Assembly (NCBI GenBank): GCA_034436045.1
Contig: DAOTVZ010000096.1
Span: forward strand, 1 to 21,214
Length of the DNA: 21,214 bases
Source: H111-94 sp034436045
GTDB lineage: Bacteria; Chloroflexota; Ktedonobacteria; Ktedonobacterales; Ktedonobacteraceae
Direction of reading: 5' to 3'
Positions within the stretch are counted from its first letter, which is position 1, and every line of letters begins with the position of its first letter. The notes below the pieces were generated by a model. That model saw nothing but the letters and a program-made list of their open reading frames with translations. It made no database searches and was not told where the DNA came from. Positions 15,037 through 21,214 of this stretch are shown in pieces. The translations under genes were made by a program, and so were the position numbers.

Positions 15037-17082
15037 ATGATTGCGCGAACAGGCATGCGGCTGCAAAGCCGGTCAACACACCTCATGGGTACTGCTGTGC
15101 GCCTGAGCATTCTGGCGCTGGCAGCGGTGGCCATCTCTGCCAATTTCACCAACTACGGCCCGCTCATCCCACTGCTCCAGCGCGAGCTGCACATATCGAG
15201 CGGCACAACCGGCCTCCTCTCCACGCTGCTCTATATCGGGATCGGCCTCTCCTATTTGCCGGGAGGCTGGCTCGCGGATCGTTACGGGTCGCGCCGCGTG
15301 CTCTTCGGGGCGCTGTTCCTGGTCGGGGCAGGCGGATGTCTCCTGTCGGTGATCCCCGATTTGGTCTGGATCGTGTTGTGCCGGTTCGTGATCGGGCTGG
15401 GCACCGGGGCGGCCATTGTGGCGGCTTCGCAGGTGCCACGCGGGAATGGGGCGTTCGGCCAGGGACTCTTTGGAGGAGCGATGCAACTCGGTGCCGGGCT
15501 GGGGCTGTTCGCGACTCCAGCGCTGCAGGGTCTCTTCGGCTGGCATGGAGCGTTTGCGGGCTGGGGCGCGCTGGGGTTGGGGACAAGTGCTCTCTGCCTG
15601 TTCGCTTTGAACGAGGCACCAGGGCCTGCTGCCGAAACAGCGCCCCGGCGTATTGCAGCGGCCTTTCGTTCCCGCTCCCTCTGGATGATTGGGCTTGTAC
15701 ACCTGGGAACGCTGGGACTCGGACAGGCGCTTGCTCCCTGGCTGGCGGTCTATTTCGCCCTTTCCTACGGGCTACCGCTGGATCTCTCGGCCATGCTGGG
15801 AGCCGTGGGACTGCTGGCGGGTATGCTCTTTCGTCCCCTGGGTGGCATGCTGCTCTCGCGCAGGGTCTTCACCCATGCCCCCCAGATGCGCGCGGGAACT
15901 GCCCTGGCCTCGGTCGGCGTGGTCTTGCTCGCGCTGCCCCTGCACGCTCCGCTCGTGACAGGATGGGGACTGGCCCTGTTCGCGTGTGGGACGACGCTGC
16001 CCTACGCTGCCGTGTTCGATGAGGCTGGCCAAATCGGTGCTGAGAGCGCGCTGGGACCCGGCACGGCGCAGGGCGTGGTCTCCGTCATCTCGGCCCCTGC
16101 CTCGGCCTTCGGCCCTCCCCTGATCGGTGCGCTCTTAGAGCAGCACGGAGACTTCGCGTTTCCCTTCGGTGCGATGGTGCCGGTTGGGATAGTTGCGCTC
16201 ATCGCCGCGCTGCTCGCCGGTCCCATAACCAGGGACATAGCTGACCTGCTGCGGCTCCGAGCGCGAGACACGGATGCCTTCATGGCCCAGGCCCTGGCGA
16301 GTCGCTCACGTTCGACGCAGTCCGCTTCCACACTGCCATCTATTGTGACCCCTATTGTGACCCTGGGCACGCTCTCACAAGGCAATACTCCCATTATAGA
16401 TGGTCTTCAGCACGCCGACGGTCTACCTCTGCTGCTTCCACCAGCACTCTCGCTCCCAGAAGGGGAAGCAGGTGATCTCCTGGCTGACGAGGCCTTCTTC
16501 AGGGAGACCTTCGACTGGCGCATCTGGCCTCTCTTTTGTCAACTGCTGCATGGGCAGACACAAGGGCTCTGCCTGATCGAGGAGAGCCAGGAAGCGGAAA
16601 CCCACGACGCACGAACTACGGACTCTCGGAATCTCTTGCAGCGGACTACAACTGATCCGTGGAACGCGATCATGCAGCGCTACCTGGCCCTGCTGGCCTG
16701 GCTGGTGGGCATGCTGGTGCTGGGAGCCGGCTGGGAGCTACAAAGCCTCGAACTCAACTACCGTGTGGGTGAGCGGGAGAGATCACAGCTAGAGCATCTT
16801 TGGCCGCTCCCGGAAGACCATGGATCCTGCAATGGGAATGCGAAGGAAGCGCCTGTGTTCTCCCAGTTTGTGGCGGCGTGCGCGACGTACACTCCGCCCA
16901 CACCGGAGGCGCTGGCCCCTTTCCGTGAAGAGATCTTCGGCTGGCTGCGCCGACGCGACCGGGCGCTCGTGCGGCAGATGTACCAGCTCCAGGTGGCATA
17001 TGGGCGGGAAACACCGGAGGCGTTTGCGGCGCTAGAACCCGCCCTCACCTGGCAGTCCGTAAAGCAGGAGGCAGCTCATTGA
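15037..17082 (+). CDS. MFS transporter with a ~275-residue C-terminal extension
   Basis: A 681-residue protein. Residues ~18-400 form a complete MFS domain with twelve hydrophobic segments. The MFS signature between helices 2 and 3 is GGWLADRYGSRRVL (76-89). Ordinary MFS proteins end around here. This one continues with a Ser/Thr-rich linker (~405-460), a soluble stretch (~475-545; WRIWPLFCQLLHG), one more probable transmembrane helix (~549-567, YLALLAWLVGMLVLGAG) and a final helical domain (~600-681, EALAPFREEIFGWLRRRDRAL). I do not recognise the extension. The expected role is export of the operon's product or import of its precursor across the cytoplasmic membrane. The start at 15037 has an A/G-rich AGAGGGA site just upstream. 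Confidence 0.82.
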   Translation: MIARTGMRLQSRSTHLMGTAVRLSILALAAVAISANFTNYGPLIPLLQRELHISSGTTGLLSTLLYIGIGLSYLPGGWLADRYGSRRVLFGALFLVGAGGCLLSVIPDLVWIVLCRFVIGLGTGAAIVAASQVPRGNGAFGQGLFGGAMQLGAGLGLFATPALQGLFGWHGAFAGWGALGLGTSALCLFALNEAPGPAAETAPRRIAAAFRSRSLWMIGLVHLGTLGLGQALAPWLAVYFALSYGLPLDLSAMLGAVGLLAGMLFRPLGGMLLSRRVFTHAPQMRAGTALASVGVVLLALPLHAPLVTGWGLALFACGTTLPYAAVFDEAGQIGAESALGPGTAQGVVSVISAPASAFGPPLIGALLEQHGDFAFPFGAMVPVGIVALIAALLAGPITRDIADLLRLRARDTDAFMAQALASRSRSTQSASTLPSIVTPIVTLGTLSQGNTPIIDGLQHADGLPLLLPPALSLPEGEAGDLLADEAFFRETFDWRIWPLFCQLLHGQTQGLCLIEESQEAETHDARTTDSRNLLQRTTTDPWNAIMQRYLALLAWLVGMLVLGAGWELQSLELNYRVGERERSQLEHLWPLPEDHGSCNGNAKEAPVFSQFVAACATYTPPTPEALAPFREEIFGWLRRRDRALVRQMYQLQVAYGRETPEAFAALEPALTWQSVKQEAAH

Positions 17083-17144
17083 CCTATGTAAGCCCTTGCC
17101 TTGTAAGAGAACGACTAGACAGCCAGGAAGGAGAAAGAAAGAGG

Positions 17145-18245
17145 ATGAAAGCAGCCATCTATCACGGTCCGTTCGATGTGCGCATTGAGGAGGTCCCCGA
17201 ACCCGGCCCCCTGGGGCCAGACGAAGTGCTCCTAGCCCCGCTCATGGGATCGCTGTGCGGCACCGATGTGACCGAATTTGTCGCGGGGCCAAAGATGATC
17301 CCGCTTCACGAAGCCCATCCGGTGAGTGGACACCAGGGGCCGGTCATCCTGGGCCATGAATTCGTGGGCATCATCGTGGAGGTCGGGGCCGACGTGACCG
17401 GCTTGCGCATTGGGCAGCGGGTGGTGCCGGGCGCGGGGATGTGGTGTGGAACCTGCCCGCTCTGCCTGGTAGGGCGTACCAATATCTGTGAGCGCTATGT
17501 GCTCTACGGCATCCACGCGCACGGAGGTCTCGCCGAGCGGGTAAATGTCCCGGCCAGGATGTGCGTGCCAGTCCCGGAGAGCTGCAGCAATGAAGCTGCT
17601 GCGCTGGCGCAACCCTACGCCGTGGCGATCCACGCCGTTGGGCGCGTCGGCATCAATCCCGGCCAGCGTGTCGCGCTCTTCGGTGTGGGCGGCATCGGCA
17701 GCTTTCTGCTGGCCGCGCTGCTTGCCCAGCAGACCCAGGGCGACCTGTCGCTCATCGTCGTCGATAAAGACGAACGCAAGCAACATCTGATCGACCGCCT
17801 GGGGGCATCATCGTCAATATTCATCAAAGCTGATGAGTGGACTGAGGCGACGATCTGGAACCTGACGCAGAGGCGAGGGGTAGACCTGGTGATCGAGGCT
17901 TCCGGCTCTCCTGTAGCAGTACAGCGGGCGCTCTCGGCGGTATGCAGGGGCGGCACGCTGCTGCAAGTGGGCATCCCGGTCGGTTTGGTACCACTGCCAC
18001 TGGGGCAAGTGGTGCCTCGTGAGGTGAGCATCATCACGACCAACGGCATGATCTGCGATGTTGATCTCCCGCTGGCCCTGGGGCTGCTCTCCCAGACCGA
18101 CCTTGCGGCCCAGATCACCGACCGCATCATTCCGCTGGATTCACTCGTCCCGGATGGACTTGAGCCGCTTGACCGGCATGAGGTGCTGGGCAAAGTGCTG
18201 GTGCGAATACAAGAGAAAGGTGTAGAGAACGCATGCAAACCATAG
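17145..18245 (+). CDS. Zinc-dependent medium-chain dehydrogenase (butanediol/threonine dehydrogenase-like)
   Basis: A 366-residue MDR-family enzyme. Catalytic zinc ligands C38 (SLCGTD), H71 and E72 (ILGHEF) and the structural-zinc cysteines C101, C104, C107 and C115 are all present. The Rossmann motif is FGVGGIG (179-185), and D207 at the end of beta-2 (IVVDKD) indicates NAD(H) preference. The region between the zinc motifs (GPKMIPLHEAHPVSG) resembles (R,R)-butanediol dehydrogenase. It should oxidise a secondary alcohol or reduce a ketone. Next to a sugar-phosphate cyclase it most likely acts on a ring hydroxyl or keto group. I start at the ATG at 17145 with AAGGAG 11 nt upstream. An in-frame TTG at 17079 overlaps the MFS stop but adds 22 residues without family similarity. 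The 3' end overlaps the cyclase gene by 13 nt, so the two are translationally coupled. Confidence 0.9.
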   Translation: MKAAIYHGPFDVRIEEVPEPGPLGPDEVLLAPLMGSLCGTDVTEFVAGPKMIPLHEAHPVSGHQGPVILGHEFVGIIVEVGADVTGLRIGQRVVPGAGMWCGTCPLCLVGRTNICERYVLYGIHAHGGLAERVNVPARMCVPVPESCSNEAAALAQPYAVAIHAVGRVGINPGQRVALFGVGGIGSFLLAALLAQQTQGDLSLIVVDKDERKQHLIDRLGASSSIFIKADEWTEATIWNLTQRRGVDLVIEASGSPVAVQRALSAVCRGGTLLQVGIPVGLVPLPLGQVVPREVSIITTNGMICDVDLPLALGLLSQTDLAAQITDRIIPLDSLVPDGLEPLDRHEVLGKVLVRIQEKGVENACKP

Positions 18246-19411
18246 TTGAAAGCCGACAAACGTATCTGTTTCGCCTTGAGACAAAGGAGGGCGCAACTCC
18301 TCGCATTGTCTACGAATATCCTGTCTACGTGCGCGCTCGCCCTGATTGGGCGGAGTTCCGGCAGATGCTTGCCGCCCTGCACGCCGACCACTTCACCCTG
18401 GTGGTCGATGCCGGCCTGCCACAGGAACTGGTCGAACCGGTCTACCAGCAGGTATGTGAGTTGGGCGTCCCCTGCCTGCTGATCCCACTGCACGCTTCTG
18501 AGAAGGCCAAACTGATGCAGACCGCGCTCTCCGTGCTCTACCAGGCCCGTGCGCATGGCGGCGGGACGCACGCCTCGTGTTTCATCGCCCTGGGGGGGGG
18601 CCTGGTCGGCAATATCACGGGCCTGGCCGCCAGCTTAGTGGTGAGAGGAATAAAGCTGATCCATCTTCCGACCACCCTGCTCGCGGCAACGGACAGCATT
18701 CTCTCCTGCAAGCAGGGCGTCAACGGCGAGCCGACGCTCGACCTGCTTATCAAGAATCTGGTGGGCACCTTCAAAGCCCCGGAGTTCGCACTGGTCTACC
18801 TCTCCTTCTGGCAGAGCCTGGTGCCGGACGAGATCCGATCCGGCCTGTGCGAACTCATCAAAAATGTGCTCGCGATTCATCCTCACCGCTACGAGGAGGT
18901 CGCGGCGCTGCTCAACCCCGAAGCGAGATACTCTCAGGACCAGTTCGCACAGGTGTTTAGCTGGTGCTTTGAAGCAAAGCAGGCTGTCATGCGCCACGAC
19001 GCCCATGAACAGTTAACCGCACTGGTGCTGGAAGCCGGGCATACGGTCGGTCACGCCCTGGAATCGCTGCTGGGCATGAAACACGGCCTGGCCATTGCGC
19101 TTGGCCTGCTGGTGGAGGCCCATATTTCCCATGCGCGCGGGTGGCTCAGCGACCGGGAAGTGCAACAGCATTACGCCCTGCTTGAGCGCAATGGAGTACA
19201 GACGACGCTTCCCCAGACGCTGGATATTGACGCGCTTCTGAAAATCATCCGCGACGACAACAAGATTGGCTACCTTCCGCGCCGCGAGGATCAGCACGTT
19301 ATGGTGCTCCTGCGCCACCTGGGCCAACCGGTCGAAGAACGACCAGGTCTGCCGCTCACCTACGTCTCGGAAAAGGAACTGCGCACGGCGCTTGGGACGC
19401 TTCGGGCATGA
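18233..19411 (+). CDS. Sugar-phosphate cyclase, most like 2-deoxy-scyllo-inosose synthase
   Basis: A 392-residue member of the 3-dehydroquinate synthase superfamily. NAD-binding motifs are GGGLVGN (121-127) and HLPTTLLAATDS (144-155). The zinc ligands are E207 (CELIKN), H270 (GHTVGH) and H284 (KHGLAIA), with catalytic K160 and K174-N175. N127 in place of Asp and the SILSCKQGVN / IKNLVG motifs fit 2-deoxy-scyllo-inosose synthases (BtrC/NeoC type), not dehydroquinate, EEVS or aminoDHQ synthases, which read GGKTAVN-like sequences. RDDNKIGY (340-347) also matches the DNKRGY region of BtrC. The predicted reaction is carbocyclisation of glucose 6-phosphate, or a close analogue, to 2-deoxy-scyllo-inosose. 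Compared with BtrC, about five extra residues lie between VN and KNLVG, in the substrate loop. The start at 18233 overlaps the Zn-ADH stop; the SD is weak (AAAGGTG), consistent with coupling. Confidence 0.8.
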   Translation: MQTIVESRQTYLFRLETKEGATPRIVYEYPVYVRARPDWAEFRQMLAALHADHFTLVVDAGLPQELVEPVYQQVCELGVPCLLIPLHASEKAKLMQTALSVLYQARAHGGGTHASCFIALGGGLVGNITGLAASLVVRGIKLIHLPTTLLAATDSILSCKQGVNGEPTLDLLIKNLVGTFKAPEFALVYLSFWQSLVPDEIRSGLCELIKNVLAIHPHRYEEVAALLNPEARYSQDQFAQVFSWCFEAKQAVMRHDAHEQLTALVLEAGHTVGHALESLLGMKHGLAIALGLLVEAHISHARGWLSDREVQQHYALLERNGVQTTLPQTLDIDALLKIIRDDNKIGYLPRREDQHVMVLLRHLGQPVEERPGLPLTYVSEKELRTALGTLRA

Positions 19412-19468
19412 CAGCTTGAAGCAGCATCAGCGTTGATCGGCAAGACATGAAAGGAAGGAATCAGCGAA

Positions 19469-20284
19469 ATGAAATCCTATCAACTGACCGGGCTCTCCAT
19501 CGCTGACACGGGCAGCCCTGTTCAAACCTACGATCAGTTGGGAGGCACGGGCATCGTCTTCAACAAAGCCCTCGCCATCCCCGTGCATCTTGGGCACCCC
19601 TGGAACAGCATCGAGTATGTGGTTATCCCACCGCCGCTCACCGATGGGCAGGAGTCCTCGGTGGGGGAGCACCTCCAACACACAGACGAGATCTACTACA
19701 TCCACCGCGGCACAGGGGTGCTCGTGACCAACGGCATCTCCTGCGAGGTGGGGCCTGGGTTCCTGGCCATCGCGCCCAGGGGGACGCGGCACGGCATCCG
19801 TAACACCTCTTCTCGGGAAGAACTGGCCTTTCTGGTAGTAGAACTTGTGCCGCCGCACGATGAATATATCTCCCAACCAGGCGAGATTGCCTCACTGCCA
19901 GCCCTGCTCGAAGACTCGGATGCCTTCCACCCGGCGAGCCTGGGGATACGAGAGGTCCGCTTGCGGGTCGCCTCAATTGATCTGACACGCTATTGTTCGG
20001 CACCGTGGGGACGGCTGGCGCTGGTAGAGATGCCGCCAGGAAGCAGAATCCATCCCTACACTGAGGAGGCCCACGATGAGAACCTGTTCGTCCTCTCAGG
20101 CAATGCCTCAATCACTGTGGCTGAAGAGCGCTTCTACACCTGGGAACACGGGCTGAACGCGCTGATCCCGCGCGGTGTACCACGTGCCATCATCAATCGC
20201 TCCAGCGTGGAACCGCTCCTATTCCTGTCATTACTCGTCTGCCGCGAGGGGGAGGAAAGAGATGAGAACCGAACTGCGGCATAA
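19469..20284 (+). CDS. Bicupin protein
   Basis: A 271-residue soluble protein with two cupin beta-barrels. The N-terminal barrel has a metal-site motif GEHLQHTDEIYYIHRGTG (~66-83) and its partner PRGTRHGIRN (~107-116). The C-terminal barrel has RIHPYTEEAHDENLFVLSG (~193-211) and PRGVPRAIINRSS (~232-244). Both barrels have potential His/Glu metal ligands, though the second has a wider H-x6-H spacing and lacks the partner histidine. Bicupins include isomerases, dioxygenases and dehydratases of ring compounds, and no specific reaction can be read here. It is the same length as IolB but shows no clear resemblance to it. In the operon it probably isomerises, dehydrates or oxidises the cyclase product. 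GGAAGGAA lies 8 nt before the ATG. It overlaps the SDR gene by 23 nt. Confidence 0.8.
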   Translation: MKSYQLTGLSIADTGSPVQTYDQLGGTGIVFNKALAIPVHLGHPWNSIEYVVIPPPLTDGQESSVGEHLQHTDEIYYIHRGTGVLVTNGISCEVGPGFLAIAPRGTRHGIRNTSSREELAFLVVELVPPHDEYISQPGEIASLPALLEDSDAFHPASLGIREVRLRVASIDLTRYCSAPWGRLALVEMPPGSRIHPYTEEAHDENLFVLSGNASITVAEERFYTWEHGLNALIPRGVPRAIINRSSVEPLLFLSLLVCREGEERDENRTAA

Positions 20285-21059
20285 AGTGGTCTGCATCACC
20301 GGCGCAGCGGGCGGCATTGGACGAGCCATCGCAGAGGCCTTCGCAAAAGAGGGAGCCCGCCTGGCGCTTATTGATGTCAACGCGGAGGGTCTGGAGGAAC
20401 TTGCAGCGGCGCTCCGCGCAGAGGGGACGGTTACTGTAAACACGGCTGTGGCCGACCTTCGCACAGAACAGGGTGTGCAAGAGGGCATATTGGCTGCCCT
20501 CGCGGCGTATGAAGATGCGATCAACATCCTGGTGCCAAACGTTGGCGCGCTCATTGCTGGGCCCTTCGAGACCCTGGAAAGCCGACAGTTGCAGGAGGCA
20601 TTTGCGATCAACTTCTTCACGCATGTGTACGCCTGCCGCGTAGCAGTGCCACTAATGAAGCGGCGAGGTGGTGGCTGCATCATCTTCACCGGCTCAGACC
20701 AGGCGCTGCAGCCTGATGCTGGCCTCGGCCCCTACGCGCAAGCGAAGGCAGCGACCCACTGCTTCGCCAAAATGTTGGCACGGGAGCTGGCTTCAGACGG
20801 CATCCGCGTGAATGTAGTAGCGCCCGGCATGACCAGGACACCGCTGGTCGAAGTCCTGATGGAGCAGCGTGCAAGAGAGTTCGGCACTGATTTCAAAAGT
20901 GCGGAACGGATGGAACTTGCCCAGAGAGGGGTGCCGCTGGCCAGATTGGGCGAGCCGTGGGAAGTAGCGGAGGCCGTCCTGTATCTCGCAACGGCCAGTT
21001 TTTGCACCGGCACCATTCTCAACATCAGTGGGGGAAACGTGCGTGCAATAATGTGCTGA
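20262..21059 (+). CDS. Short-chain dehydrogenase/reductase (classical SDR)
   Basis: A 265-residue classical SDR. The cofactor motif is TGAAGGIG (13-20), D38 at the end of beta-2 (LIDVN) indicates NAD(H), and NVGA (93-96) stands for the usual NAGx. The catalytic tetrad N117, S145, Y158 and K162 (YAQAK) is complete. The C-terminal PGMTRTP and LYLATASFCTGTILNISGG are typical. It should interconvert a ring hydroxyl and ketone in concert with the Zn-ADH. It starts at the ATG at 20262 with GGAGG 6 nt upstream. The longer frame from 20175 lies wholly in the bicupin gene. The 23-nt overlap with the bicupin implies translational coupling. It is the last gene of the operon. Confidence 0.9.
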   Translation: MRTELRHKVVCITGAAGGIGRAIAEAFAKEGARLALIDVNAEGLEELAAALRAEGTVTVNTAVADLRTEQGVQEGILAALAAYEDAINILVPNVGALIAGPFETLESRQLQEAFAINFFTHVYACRVAVPLMKRRGGGCIIFTGSDQALQPDAGLGPYAQAKAATHCFAKMLARELASDGIRVNVVAPGMTRTPLVEVLMEQRAREFGTDFKSAERMELAQRGVPLARLGEPWEVAEAVLYLATASFCTGTILNISGGNVRAIMC

Positions 21060-21116
21060 TCTCGCGCCACCTTGAAGCAGGGAAAGCCGCCACAGCCACC
21101 AGAGGACTAGCACCAA

Positions 21117-21144
21117 CGAGGATGCTTCTGCATCCTCGCCTTTC
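21117..21144 (+). terminator. Rho-independent terminator of the seven-gene operon
   Basis: A perfect 9-bp stem, CGAGGATGC (21117-21125) with GCATCCTCG (21130-21138), and a TTCT tetraloop, followed by the T-rich CCTTTCTT. It lies ~58 nt after the SDR stop codon. Confidence 0.8.
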
Positions 21145-21167
21145 TTAATCCGTGGATATAGGATGGC

Positions 21168-21196
21168 TTTACAACCGGACAAGAGTATGCTATACT
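21168..21196 (+). promoter_or_regulatory. Promoter for a gene beyond the right edge
   Basis: TTTACA (21168-21173), exactly 17 nt of spacer, then TATACT (21191-21196). Transcription would start around 21203 and read out of the window, so the terminator really does end the operon. Confidence 0.65.
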
Positions 21197-21214
21197 GGAA
21201 TCACGAACTGGTGG

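Noticed and set aside
15073..15702. Minus-strand open frame of 209 codons
   Set aside because: Shadow of the MFS transmembrane region; no motif or SD.
17615..18571. Minus-strand open frame of 318 codons
   Set aside because: It is antisense to the Zn-ADH and cyclase, both of which have full catalytic motifs.
18233..19411. Housekeeping 3-dehydroquinate synthase (aroB)
   Set aside because: The motifs GGGLVGN and SILSCKQGVN fit deoxyinosose synthases, not the GGVxGD / GGKTAVN pattern of AroB, and no shikimate genes are adjacent.
19469..20284. 5-deoxy-glucuronate isomerase (IolB) for the bicupin
   Set aside because: Same length and fold, but no shared sequence landmarks that I can see, and no other inositol catabolism gene is nearby.

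Overview
This window looks like a chromosomal accessory region from a spore-forming, actinomycete-like Chloroflexota bacterium, most plausibly a member of Ktedonobacteria. I infer this from the style of the genes: an NB-ARC/TPR repeat protein, paralogous AbiEii-like nucleotidyltransferases, a multi-copy-looking IS, and a mixed moderate-to-high GC content. The taxonomic call comes from memory of gene content and no search was run.

Left part (1-7167). The 3' part of a TPR signalling/ATPase protein reads rightward into the window. It converges on two translationally coupled dynamin-like GTPases on the minus strand (starts at 5949 and 3922). Behind a strong symmetric hairpin lies a membrane-anchored, PDZ-less HtrA-type serine protease, also on the minus strand.

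Middle part (7168-12935). A gene-poor stretch is followed by two paralogous minus-strand nucleotidyltransferases. Next comes a 1.3-kb insertion sequence with 26-bp inverted repeats, whose transposase carries one in-frame TGA. Then follow a free-standing Clp N-domain protein with its own good promoter and a convergent secreted four-cysteine protein of unknown function. A non-coding stretch of about 0.8 kb holds a hairpin, a 48-bp tandem duplication and, at its right end, a frameshifted and truncated remnant of a PLP-dependent aromatic amino acid decarboxylase.

Right part (12936-21059). Seven tightly packed plus-strand genes form what appears to be a complete operon. It runs: secreted beta-propeller protein, beta-hydroxyacid dehydrogenase-like reductase, MFS transporter with a large extra C-terminal domain, Zn-dependent alcohol dehydrogenase, sugar-phosphate cyclase most like 2-deoxy-scyllo-inosose synthase, bicupin, and short-chain dehydrogenase. 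A clear terminator closes it at 21117-21144, and a new promoter for a gene beyond the window starts right after.

The most interesting hypothesis is that this operon makes and exports a nitrogen-free carbocycle. The cyclase would turn glucose 6-phosphate, or a similar sugar phosphate, into a deoxyinosose. The Zn-ADH, SDR and third reductase would adjust its oxidation state, the bicupin would perform an isomerisation, dehydration or oxidation, and the MFS protein would move the product. No aminotransferase or glycosyltransferase lies in the operon, so it does not match the known 2-deoxystreptamine pathways.
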